Below the pieces are notes generated by a model. The model was not told where the DNA came from. It saw only the letters and a list, made by a program, of their open reading frames with translations, and did no database searches. This document shows, one piece after another, positions 16,267 to 23,294 of a DNA stretch of 23,294 nucleotides. Position 1 is the stretch's first letter. The number at the start of each line of letters is the position of its first letter. This stretch comes from JBBIJO01 sp037445895 (GTDB lineage: Bacteria > Bacteroidota > Ignavibacteria > Kapaibacteriales > UBA2268): assembly GCA_037445895.1 (NCBI GenBank), contig JBBIJO010000022.1, positions 1 to 23,294 on the forward strand. Direction: 5' to 3'. The translations under genes and the position numbers were made by a program.

Positions 16267-17337
16267 TTAAACATCGACGTGAACATTCCAGTTGTGGGAA
16301 TCCTCGATTCTACCATATTGAATGCCGCTCAGAGTATCATACATTTTTCGAGCAATTGGTCCGATTTCGTTATTATTTACTACGTATTCTTTGTCCTTGT
16401 AATAGAGTTTTCCAACGGGTGAAATTGTTGCGGCTGTTCCAGTGCCAAACACTTCTTGGAGCAAGCCTTTTTCGTATGCTTCGAGAACTTCGTAGATTTT
16501 GATAGCACGCTCTTGAACTTTGATACCCATTTCGGTTGCTAAAGTTAAAACCGAGTCGCGGGTAACACCCGGCAAAATAGTTCCTTGCGAAAGTGGAGGG
16601 GTAATCAGAATGTCGTCGAGAACAAACATAATATTCATTGCTCCAACCTCGTCGATAAATTCGTGGCGGAGTCCATCGAGCCAAAGTACCTGCGAGAATC
16701 CTTTTTCTTTAGCCTTTTTGCTTGCATAGAGCGAAGCTGCGTAATTGGCTGCTGTTTTTGCCATTCCCAAACCGCCACGCACAGCGCGAACATATTCATC
16801 GACTATTAAAATTTTGACTGGGTTTAAACCTTCGGGATAATACGAGGCTACCGGAGAAGTCATAATTATTAGGGTGTATTCCTCGGATGGATGCACACCA
16901 AGAACATTACTACTACCGAAACAAACCGGTCGAATATACAGCGATTGACCAAAGACTTTTGGAACATATTTGTAGTCGAGTTTGACAAGTTCAACAATTG
17001 CTTCGATAAATTTTGCTTCGTCGAATCGGGGAATACACAAACGGTCGGCACTATTGTTGAGACGTTTGGCGTTCATATCGGGGCGAAAAATGTTCACACC
17101 GCCCTTGACGTCGAAATATGCTTTAAGCCCCTCGAAAATGGTCTGCCCATAATGCAAAGTCATCATCGAAGGCTCGAAACCAATCGGACCGTATGGAACT
17201 ATCTCGCCATCGTCCCATTGACCATTCCTATAATAACTAACAAACATATAGTCCGAAAAGAACTTTCCGAACCCAAGATTATCCCAATTCACTAAATCAA
17301 ACCTTGTTGTCGTTGCTTTTTGAATTTTAATTCCCAT
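16267..17337 (-). CDS. ilvE: Branched-chain amino acid aminotransferase
   Basis: A 356-residue class IV PLP-dependent aminotransferase that interconverts leucine, isoleucine and valine with their 2-oxo acids, using glutamate/2-oxoglutarate. Length and motifs fit the long (eukaryote-like, type II) BCAT group: LHYGQTIFEGLKAY, FRPDMNAKRL, YIRPVCFGSS, the PLP lysine K194 in GMAKTAANYA, LWLDG, and GTGTAATISPVG near the end. The ATG at 17337 is backed by a GAAGGTG Shine-Dalgarno sequence 5 nt upstream. It stands alone: no other branched-chain pathway genes are adjacent. A clear terminator follows at 16104-16128. Confidence 0.96.
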   Translation of the reverse strand: MGIKIQKATTTRFDLVNWDNLGFGKFFSDYMFVSYYRNGQWDDGEIVPYGPIGFEPSMMTLHYGQTIFEGLKAYFDVKGGVNIFRPDMNAKRLNNSADRLCIPRFDEAKFIEAIVELVKLDYKYVPKVFGQSLYIRPVCFGSSNVLGVHPSEEYTLIIMTSPVASYYPEGLNPVKILIVDEYVRAVRGGLGMAKTAANYAASLYASKKAKEKGFSQVLWLDGLRHEFIDEVGAMNIMFVLDDILITPPLSQGTILPGVTRDSVLTLATEMGIKVQERAIKIYEVLEAYEKGLLQEVFGTGTAATISPVGKLYYKDKEYVVNNNEIGPIARKMYDTLSGIQYGRIEDSHNWNVHVDV

Positions 17338-17342
17338 TCGAA

Positions 17343-17349
17343 CACCTTC
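17343..17349 (-). promoter_or_regulatory. Ribosome binding site of ilvE
   Basis: GAAGGTG on the minus strand, 5 nt before the ATG at 17337. It is one of the few good Shine-Dalgarno matches in the window and fixes the ilvE start. Confidence 0.65.
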
Positions 17350-17809
17350 TTTTTTTTGAAAAAAATCTAAAACATAATTTTACAAAAAAAATCGAAATAG
17401 CAAACCCAAAATTAAACAAAATAGTAGATTTGTGTTGTCGAAAAAACAAAAGTATTGTTAAACTAATTTGTGTTCAATCTCCGAAAGATGTTGTTCATTG
17501 ATATTTGCTGTTTCGGTCGAATCCAAAGGGGCGGGGCCAGGGTAAGGTAGCCCGCGAATTGCCTTCGAGCAAACAATAAACAATAGTTTTGAATGTAAGG
17601 ATTGCACTTCTTATTCGGTTGACGCATTATTACCACAAGGATTTGCTCATATTCTTCAATGGAGATATGGATAAACTATCGAAAAAAATCCAAAATTTCG
17701 TATGTTACAAATACAAATCTTACCAGTGTTTTTTTTCGCAAACAAATTTGTTATATTGTGATTTAATTTTTTTTCGGAAAAGATATTTCATTTTCTCAAA
17801 AAAATAGTT

Positions 17810-17814
17810 GAGGT
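17810..17814 (+). promoter_or_regulatory. Ribosome binding site of the first envelope-operon gene
   Basis: GAGGT followed by 5 nt and the ATG at 17820. It overlaps an alternative in-frame TTG at 17808, which is therefore unlikely to be the start. Confidence 0.6.
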
Positions 17815-17819
17815 ATTAT

Positions 17820-18395
17820 ATGAAGTCTTTATTGTTTGCCACGATTTTCTGCTTCTCGATTTCAACTTTTGTAAATGCATCCCCTTACTATCTTGGCATA
17901 GGTGTTAACAATCTTGTTCCGACAGGCGAGTTCAAAAACTTGAATCAATCGAGTATTGGTCTCAATTTTCAGTTACAGAATCGGTCGTTTTGCAACCTAT
18001 GGTATGGGGTTCGAATCGACTATGTTTCGCTCGACTCGGCAAGACGTACTCTTGCTGGGACTCGTGTTTTCGACAAATATTTACTGATTTCTCCCGAGAT
18101 ACGATATGTTTATCTTCTCTCGCAAAAAAGAACGCTCGACGACGTATTCTACCTTTTTTTCAACGGCTTAGTCAACATCAGTTCAATTACCAGCAAACAA
18201 GCAACCAACGAGAGTAACTTTGGGCTCGGCGGTTCACTCGGCTTAGGCGCTGGACTTTGCTTTAACCTTTTCCATTCTTGTTGGACATTGGAATTTAATG
18301 GCTTGTTTTCGGCTCCAAATTTCATTTTTCGTTCGAAATCGCGTCCCTCGCTAACAGGTTTTAATTTTGGTGTAACATTGGGAGTTCGATTATGA
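17820..18395 (+). CDS. Small outer-membrane beta-barrel protein (hypothetical)
   Basis: A 191-residue exported protein of unknown function. MKSLLFATIFCFSISTFVNA is a signal peptide with a likely cut after NA. The mature part alternates hydrophobic and polar residues in strands typical of an eight-stranded barrel (YYLGIGVNNLVPTGEF near the start, IGLNFQLQ, WYGVRIDYVSL, and FNFGVTLGVRL at the end). The last residue is Leu rather than the usual Phe. Three cysteines remain in the mature protein, two of them in LCFNLFHSC. The start is set by GAGGT 5 nt upstream and by the signal peptide. Its stop overlaps the next start in ATGA, so the two are translationally coupled. It is the first gene of a four-gene envelope operon. 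Confidence 0.75.
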   Translation: MKSLLFATIFCFSISTFVNASPYYLGIGVNNLVPTGEFKNLNQSSIGLNFQLQNRSFCNLWYGVRIDYVSLDSARRTLAGTRVFDKYLLISPEIRYVYLLSQKRTLDDVFYLFFNGLVNISSITSKQATNESNFGLGGSLGLGAGLCFNLFHSCWTLEFNGLFSAPNFIFRSKSRPSLTGFNFGVTLGVRL

Positions 18396-19603
18396 AAACC
18401 ATCCATTTGTTTGCCGTGTTAATAACAACTCTGTTTGTTATTTCTGTATTGGGCGGTTGTTCGGCAATACCCCGATACGATGATGCTGTTCGAATCCGAA
18501 AAGATTCAGCATATAAATACGAAATATATCCATTCAATCCATCGATTATTCGCAATGGAAATACCCTACGCGGAACAGTTCTAAAGTTGGAGACCTTTAT
18601 TGTTCCCGATACTTGCCCGATTTCTGAACGAACTAAATTCAAAACTGCAAATCGGATAGTATTCCTCGACGTAAAATCCCCAAATATGAGTTTCATTGAA
18701 TACATACCTTTCGAAGATATAGATTTTATTGGTCCCAAATTCGATGCTCCTGTGAACGCTTTCGAAAACTTTAATTTTCCACTTGAACCAAAGAAATTTC
18801 GATATGTTCCTTGGGATACGATTTCCAAAGAGTGTGTAGATTGTGGATGCAGTCCGTTTACTCTTGCTTTCCATCCTCCGGAAATCAATGTTGAACTTCG
18901 GTGTCCTACTCGTTATTGCAATTGGTATTTTGTGGAGATTCGGGGGGGCTACACGACTTTCAGCGATAAGCGTAGCCCAACGGAATCGATATGGAGCGAT
19001 GCTTTTTTTGGCGAAATTGCGGGAGGAATTCGGTTCGGAAACCGAAAACAATATGGAATAGGTTTAATGGTTTCGAGTGGAATTCCAATTTATAATCAAT
19101 TTACTTTCGAGCAAGTGCGCCGCCCTCTTGCGCTCATACATTTTCGTTGGGACCCATTTAGAAATTGTTCTGAACGACCACAGGAAGGGAAGCCAATCCC
19201 AACAAGCAAAGCACCTTGCAACTGCCCCGATGACATAGAAAAAACAATGGAAAAAGAAGAGCTAACACCTACTTTTGAACGGTGCTTTTCGCCCTACTTT
19301 TTTGTGCAAACAGGTTTACCTTTCGATAAAGCATCTATCGACTTAATAAAACTCAACATATCCTCGGATTGCAAAGATAAAATCAGAGCTTCTGCTCCAT
19401 ATTTGGATATCGACTATTTACCGATTACATTCACAATCGGTGCTGGTTTGGATTTTCCAATCAGTTCTTTCCTCGATTTCTCGATTGACGCAGGGTTCCG
19501 AAGTTATGCTTTCGGCGAAACACAAAGTATCCTTGGTTTTTCCAATGTTCCTTCGTATCGCCGTATTAATATGTTTTTTGTCAGAGCTGGTATAACATTT
19601 TAG
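18392..19603 (+). CDS. Cysteine-rich lipoprotein with barrel-like C-terminal part (hypothetical)
   Basis: A 403-residue lipoprotein of unknown function. The signal sequence ends in the lipobox LGGC, with Cys23 as the lipid anchor. The mature chain has 11 more cysteines, including a CxxCxC cluster at 148-153 (CVDCGC), a CNC near the middle and RCPTRYC. After about residue 175 the sequence turns into alternating strands (WYFVEIRGGYTTF, GIRFGNRKQYGIGLMVSSG, IDAGFRSYAFG) and ends in FFVRAGITF with a terminal Phe, as in outer-membrane barrels. An N-terminal lipid plus a barrel is an unusual combination. ATGA overlap joins it to the gene before; its TAG stop is part of the TAGGAGG ribosome site of the next gene. 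I do not recognise a family. Confidence 0.75.
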   Translation: MKTIHLFAVLITTLFVISVLGGCSAIPRYDDAVRIRKDSAYKYEIYPFNPSIIRNGNTLRGTVLKLETFIVPDTCPISERTKFKTANRIVFLDVKSPNMSFIEYIPFEDIDFIGPKFDAPVNAFENFNFPLEPKKFRYVPWDTISKECVDCGCSPFTLAFHPPEINVELRCPTRYCNWYFVEIRGGYTTFSDKRSPTESIWSDAFFGEIAGGIRFGNRKQYGIGLMVSSGIPIYNQFTFEQVRRPLALIHFRWDPFRNCSERPQEGKPIPTSKAPCNCPDDIEKTMEKEELTPTFERCFSPYFFVQTGLPFDKASIDLIKLNISSDCKDKIRASAPYLDIDYLPITFTIGAGLDFPISSFLDFSIDAGFRSYAFGETQSILGFSNVPSYRRINMFFVRAGITF

Positions 19604-19608
19604 GAGGT
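19602..19608 (+). promoter_or_regulatory. Strong ribosome binding site (AGGAGGT)
   Basis: A full-consensus Shine-Dalgarno sequence, AGGAGGT, 8 nt before the ATG at 19617 and overlapping the TAG stop of the gene before. It is the strongest in the window, and it suggests high or independent translation of the small lipoprotein. Confidence 0.75.
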
Positions 19609-19616
19609 AAAAAGCT

Positions 19617-20483
19617 ATGAGAACTAGAATAAAATTAAATATTGTAATTCCATTTGTTGTTGGATTGCTTCTCCAAGCGTGCGAATGTCCTTTGCAAGAA
19701 ACTAATACCTATTCGCCTTGCAGTGTTCGCGAGGTTACAATAACGAAGTTTAATCCCAATGGGACATTGCAGGAGATTACTTTGCCCGACAACACCAAGC
19801 AAACTGTGTTTGTTCCCGATTCAACCTATTCAGTACATACTTTTCTTTTCCCATTCGATGCAAATAGTTCAGGCGGTTTGCCGAACGACGAGCGTTTCAA
19901 AAATGCTTCTTCGATAATCCTTTTCAAGAAGCCTTTTTCGGATGGTCGTCCCTATTTTGTGGCTGTTGCCGATAACTATCCAACAAACCAGGAACTCAAC
20001 GGCGATTTATTGCTTTACGATATTGCAAACGATTTTTCTAATGCCGATATTAAGGTTACTGGGGGAATAATTAACTTACCCGAAAAATTTAATAACGAAA
20101 ATTCCCAAGAATTTTGCAACTTCGTCAACACTCTTACAAGCGATAAAGAACGTATCGGTAATCTGAAAAATGAACTCGAAAAACATAGGTTCGGATTGGG
20201 GTTGCCCACTGCATCGGTTGTTCAATTCTCTGCTGGAAACGTTGTTGTTCTCGATATAAACAATAATATTGACAATAGCATTACCCCGCCTCCGCAAGAC
20301 GTCCAGGATTTGTTAAACTTAACCAACAATCAAGCGATAAATCTTAATGTTAGAATTGGCGATGTGTTTCTCTACAAAGCAAGAAACGGGCGTTATTTCG
20401 TTTTTGTAATAACGGATTTGCGGCAAGGTTCCCTTACCCCATACAAAAAGCGTTTAACCATTATGTTTAGTAGTATTGATTAA
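19617..20483 (+). CDS. Small lipoprotein of the envelope operon (hypothetical)
   Basis: A 288-residue lipoprotein of unknown function. The signal sequence ends in LLQAC, with Cys22 as lipid anchor and Cys24 close behind. The mature part has two further cysteines (SPCS, EFCNF), a run of strand-like segments (SSIILFKKPF, RPYFVAVADNYP, GDVFLYKARNGRYFVFVITDL), and a polar middle with an ITPPP turn. No known domain is recognised. Its position between a barrel-like lipoprotein and an OmpA/SPOR-like lipoprotein suggests a periplasmic or surface accessory of the same complex. The start is certain because of the strong Shine-Dalgarno sequence. The next gene follows after 19 nt. Confidence 0.75.
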   Translation: MRTRIKLNIVIPFVVGLLLQACECPLQETNTYSPCSVREVTITKFNPNGTLQEITLPDNTKQTVFVPDSTYSVHTFLFPFDANSSGGLPNDERFKNASSIILFKKPFSDGRPYFVAVADNYPTNQELNGDLLLYDIANDFSNADIKVTGGIINLPEKFNNENSQEFCNFVNTLTSDKERIGNLKNELEKHRFGLGLPTASVVQFSAGNVVVLDINNNIDNSITPPPQDVQDLLNLTNNQAINLNVRIGDVFLYKARNGRYFVFVITDLRQGSLTPYKKRLTIMFSSID

Positions 20484-20502
20484 CAACAAAATGGAGTAAT
20501 AA

Positions 20503-23163
20503 ATGAGAAGGATATTTTTTTGTGGACTTTTAGTTATGGTATCGGTGATTTCTTGCTCCCCACCGAAAATCCTTCGAGAATTACCCGATGGTAACCTTTC
20601 GAAAATTTCTAAAGCAAATTCTCCAAATTCCGCAAAGGACGAAGTGGCACCCGTTCAACCTCCCAACAATCTTTCGCTTGCCGATGCTTGCGAAAAAGAA
20701 AATTATTTTATCACATCGAAACCTTTCGATGGGATTATAACTTCGGAGCAATTCATTCGACAAACTTTCCCAATTACCGAGCTTAATAAAGAAGCTGTCG
20801 AATACCTGACGTCGAATGTGGAGTCGGTTACATTTTTAACTTCTCGGGAAGGTTTTGTTTCGTTTTCCCATCCCCCTTCGGAGCAATTCATACGACGGAA
20901 CGATTTGCCGATGAGCGGTTCAATAGGTGGAACCGATATATTTTATTTCTACCCGAAAAATGGCAGAACTGTCTTCGATGTTTTGCCCGAACCGATAAAT
21001 TCTTATTTCTGGGATTCGCACCCTTTCGTCTCGAATGATGCACTTGGAAATATCGTGCTCATTTGGGCATCCGATAGGAGAGATAATTACGGTGGATTTA
21101 GTTCTCCCTATGCAAACAAAGGCAATACCGATTTATATTTTTCTTTTAAAAGACCGAATCAAAAGTGGAGCGAAGTCACTGTTCAAAATCTCTTTTTCGC
21201 TAATACCGATTTTTCCGAAGCCTCGCCATTTCTTTTCTGTAAATGCTACAACCCTACTTTGTTTTTTGCTTCGAATCGCGAATCGAAAGATTCAACTTTC
21301 GACATTTTCTACATTAATCTCGACATCGATTTCCTGAATCAAAAGATTATTCCGAAGAGTGCTGTCCAGAAGCTATCGGCAGGACAATCACTTATCAATA
21401 CTAGTGCAGATGAGCGTTTCCCACTTGTTGCTTATCCACACATTTCAAACGCAGGACGAGAATTGAAAATTTACTTTACTTCCAACCGATACAAAGACTC
21501 TGTTGTTACCATTTTCAAAGATACTACCAACAAAGAAATTCGCATCGAGACAAAAAATGTCGGCGGTTACGACCTTTATCAGTTCTTGCTCGATGGGAAC
21601 GAATTTAAATGCCAGGCTCCTCCTCCTCCGCCTCCTCCGAAACTATTCTTGGTAGTTCGTGCCAACGAATTTTATTTTGACGATGCAGGTAAACTGCTCG
21701 ACTCCTTAATTGATGTTAATACCAAGTATTTTCTCAATAGAATGCCACAAAAGACGAAAGATACGCTCGAACTCCAACTTTCAAGTAGTTATAATATTGA
21801 ACGCGACTTTGCCCAACCACATTGTGATTCCTGTTACTCGACCTCGATTTCTTTCGCTACTCCAAGTAGAATCTATAAGGATACAACAATTGAACTAACT
21901 TTAAATACATATTGCTACAAAAAGTCACCGCGACGATTGAGCTTATCGCTACAAAAAGGATTAGCTTTCTTTGTAACCGGCTACTGGTATCCAACTACTA
22001 CCGAAAATTTGTATGAACTGTGGCGTCGCTCGAAATCCGGCTGCTTAAAGTTCTCGAAATTCATTGATTCAACCGATTTCAAACCCGACAGCCGATATTT
22101 CTATCTCGCTGCTGCAACCGAAAACGACAAGTGGTTGAATAACATCTTCTATCCAACCATCGATTCGTTGTTGCAACTGCTCGATACTTGTTACTCTAAT
22201 CAAAAAATTCTCATTACCATTCACGGCTACACCGACCCTTGCCCGTTGCGAACTATCCGCGACGAAGCGGGAAGAATAATCGAAGACAGCACTCTATTTA
22301 GTTGCGACAACGATATTACGTTCGAAAATGTTAAAATCCCAAGTGGAACTATGATGAAAAAACCCAATCTTCGGACCATCGATGGGAAACCTTTCCCGCC
22401 TCCTTTCGGTAGCCAACAAGGAAATTATCTTTTAGCGATGCTACGTGCGTATTTCACGAAAGAAACAATCGTTAAAGGTTTCGAGCAGCTTTATGGCAAC
22501 AATGAGCGGAGTCTTAGGCTCTTCGAGAAATTTGTTAAGTTCAATTTGAAAGCTTTTGGTATTTACAACGAGCGACCCCCTTGCCCAAATATCGATACAA
22601 ATATCGTAGGTGCCGAGTTTGCGAACAGACCTTATCCGCCGGATTTAAACGAGCCATGCAATCTTCCCCACAGTCGGCGTGCAATGATTTACCTCGATGT
22701 TGTCTTCGACGAAGTTCTTGCAAAAGGCTTCTCCCGCGATGAATGTGGAAAATTAACCTATCAAACGTATTTCGAAACGAAAAAGATTACCGAGCAACTT
22801 AAACAGAAGGAAAAAATTGTTAAAGTTCATCTACGCGATACTCTAATCAAAATCGATACAATCTATCAACCACCGCCAAAGATTGAACCGCCCGAGGGGG
22901 CGCCTTGCGTCGGTGTTTGTTATCGAATATTCTACGGAACAGCACGCAACGAAAGCGAATTCCTTCTTATCAAAAATTTATTGTCTGCAATTGGATTCGA
23001 AGTTCAAGAACCCGAAGGTGTGAACTTCGATTTGGTTTCGAAAGAAAAATTCTACACAATCGAGCAAGCAAAGAAGACAATCGAAGAGTTCAACAAGGCA
23101 ATCCTTCAACTTTCTGGCATTGTCGAAATCGCAAGAATCAAGGCTTATGTAATACAAATTTAA
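20503..23163 (+). CDS. Large lipoprotein with PD40-like repeats, OmpA-like and SPOR-like domains
   Basis: An 886-residue outer-membrane lipoprotein. The lipobox VISC puts the lipid on Cys18. Residues of about 110-360 contain PD40/TolB-like repeats (SHPFVSNDALGNIVLIWASDRR, cut by strands ending in DLYF; NPTLFFASNRE with DIFYI; LKIYFTSNR with GGYDLY). A run of seven prolines at 373-379 acts as a hinge. Then a split OmpA-like domain: ITIHGYTDPC at about 571-580 matches the GHTD motif, and HSRRAMIYLDVVF at about 723-735 matches the usual NRRV strand, with long insertions between. The last 80 residues (from about 806, CYRIFYGTARNE) look like a SPOR peptidoglycan-binding fold. There are 16 cysteines after the lipid one. 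A role as an anchor between outer membrane and cell wall is inferred; domain calls are by eye. Confidence 0.8.
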   Translation: MRRIFFCGLLVMVSVISCSPPKILRELPDGNLSKISKANSPNSAKDEVAPVQPPNNLSLADACEKENYFITSKPFDGIITSEQFIRQTFPITELNKEAVEYLTSNVESVTFLTSREGFVSFSHPPSEQFIRRNDLPMSGSIGGTDIFYFYPKNGRTVFDVLPEPINSYFWDSHPFVSNDALGNIVLIWASDRRDNYGGFSSPYANKGNTDLYFSFKRPNQKWSEVTVQNLFFANTDFSEASPFLFCKCYNPTLFFASNRESKDSTFDIFYINLDIDFLNQKIIPKSAVQKLSAGQSLINTSADERFPLVAYPHISNAGRELKIYFTSNRYKDSVVTIFKDTTNKEIRIETKNVGGYDLYQFLLDGNEFKCQAPPPPPPPKLFLVVRANEFYFDDAGKLLDSLIDVNTKYFLNRMPQKTKDTLELQLSSSYNIERDFAQPHCDSCYSTSISFATPSRIYKDTTIELTLNTYCYKKSPRRLSLSLQKGLAFFVTGYWYPTTTENLYELWRRSKSGCLKFSKFIDSTDFKPDSRYFYLAAATENDKWLNNIFYPTIDSLLQLLDTCYSNQKILITIHGYTDPCPLRTIRDEAGRIIEDSTLFSCDNDITFENVKIPSGTMMKKPNLRTIDGKPFPPPFGSQQGNYLLAMLRAYFTKETIVKGFEQLYGNNERSLRLFEKFVKFNLKAFGIYNERPPCPNIDTNIVGAEFANRPYPPDLNEPCNLPHSRRAMIYLDVVFDEVLAKGFSRDECGKLTYQTYFETKKITEQLKQKEKIVKVHLRDTLIKIDTIYQPPPKIEPPEGAPCVGVCYRIFYGTARNESEFLLIKNLLSAIGFEVQEPEGVNFDLVSKEKFYTIEQAKKTIEEFNKAILQLSGIVEIARIKAYVIQI

Positions 23164-23192
23164 GGACGTGTCGTATTCTTTGAAATACATAA

Positions 23193-23221
23193 GGAAGAGT
23201 CTGCAAACCACAGACTCTTCC
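23193..23221. terminator. Bidirectional hairpin terminator
   Basis: A perfect 11-bp stem, GGAAGAGTCTG paired with CAGACTCTTCC around a 7-nt loop, sits 29 nt past the stop of the large lipoprotein gene and 21 nt before the stop of the convergent barrel gene. The flanks are only moderately T-rich in either direction (GCTGTTTATTAG on plus), so efficiency is uncertain, but the position between converging gene ends supports the call. Confidence 0.75.
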
Positions 23222-23242
23222 GCTGTTTATTAGTCGGTAAGA

Positions 23243-23294
23243 TTAGAATTGATATCTCAAACCGAGCCCGATTGTTTTGAAACTTCGAGTTGCA
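23243..23294 (-). CDS. C-terminal end of an outer-membrane beta-barrel protein (partial)
   Basis: Only the last 16 codons lie in the window, and the rest is cut off by the right edge. On the minus strand they read ...FKTIGLGLRYQF followed by TAA. Alternating residues ending in Tyr-Gln-Phe are the classic C-terminal strand recognised by the BAM complex. The gene is convergent with the envelope operon, with a hairpin terminator between. It is too short to say which barrel family it belongs to. Confidence 0.6.
   Translation of the reverse strand, partial: ATRSFKTIGLGLRYQF

Larger units (their letters stand above)
17338..17819. other. 482-nt divergent intergenic region (ilvE / envelope operon)
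   Basis: This region lies between two divergent transcription units and should carry both promoters. The ilvE side (17350-17430) is A-rich with a GAAGGTG ribosome site at 17343-17349. A GC-richer patch at about 17525-17570 has GGGGCGGGGCC and GGTAGCCCGCG and no recognised role. The operon side (17690-17819) is very A/T-rich, with the GAGGT ribosome site at 17810-17814. I see no confident -35/-10 pair and no tRNA or riboswitch fold. A 72-codon frame at 17589-17807 starts with TTG and looks non-coding. Confidence 0.5.

Noticed and set aside
16077..16316. 79-codon minus-strand frame after ilvE
   Set aside because: It spans the ilvE terminator hairpin and the repeat-like hairpin and has no protein character.
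7842..17460. Shared ACAAAAGTATTGT word at about 7845 and 17447
   Set aside because: A single short A/T-rich match in two intergenic regions, expected by chance in 23 kb, with no extended similarity.
17515..17530. GGTCGAATCC, similar to a tRNA T-arm
   Set aside because: No acceptor, D or anticodon arms can be folded around it.
17589..17807. 72-codon plus-strand frame in the intergenic region before the envelope operon
   Set aside because: TTG start, no ribosome site, tyrosine/phenylalanine-rich content typical of translated A/T-rich promoter DNA, and no recognisable motif.

Overview
The window comes from an AT-rich Gram-negative bacterium, most likely a member of the Bacteroidota/Chlorobiota/Ignavibacteria/Kapabacteria group. 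The reasons are a DUF1573 protein, LolA, lipobox lipoproteins, beta-barrels ending in an aromatic residue, PD40/OmpA-type envelope lipoproteins, sparse Shine-Dalgarno use, and a strong habit of TCG/CGA-containing codons (TTCGAA-like words are everywhere). Exact placement is not possible from this sequence alone. No rRNA, tRNA, CRISPR array or insertion sequence was found.

Left part (1-10182) is mostly housekeeping in short operons. A minus-strand SpoVR gene is divergent from a plus-strand cluster: a LOG-family nucleotide-processing enzyme, a large membrane PP2C-type phosphatase with PDZ and GAF-like domains, and a short MGMT/ATL-like protein that overlaps the phosphatase gene by 17 nt. Convergent to these are hslV and maf (minus strand, hslV first). 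A PAP2-like membrane phosphatase follows on plus. Then comes a tight minus-strand operon of glycosyltransferase (GT2 plus helical repeat tail), SDR oxidoreductase and LolA-like carrier, pointing to envelope lipid/glycan work.

Middle part (10283-15156) is the accessory segment. It holds a complete but solitary phage-type terminase large subunit with ATPase and nuclease residues intact, then a single-polypeptide type IIG-like restriction-modification protein. The R-M gene is compositionally foreign (few TCGA words). The terminase gene is not, which argues that the two did not arrive together recently.

Right part (15231-23294): a DUF1573 exported protein and ilvE on minus, with a good intrinsic terminator after ilvE and a structured, repeat-like intergenic region. 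Then comes a four-gene plus-strand envelope operon: a small beta-barrel protein, a cysteine-rich barrel-like lipoprotein, a small lipoprotein, and an 886-residue lipoprotein that appears to combine PD40/TolB-like repeats, a proline hinge, a split OmpA-like domain and a C-terminal SPOR-like domain. This is the best candidate in the window for an undescribed system: a peptidoglycan-anchored outer-membrane complex with unusually many cysteines. A perfect 11-bp hairpin ends it, facing the 3' end of a minus-strand outer-membrane barrel gene cut by the window edge.
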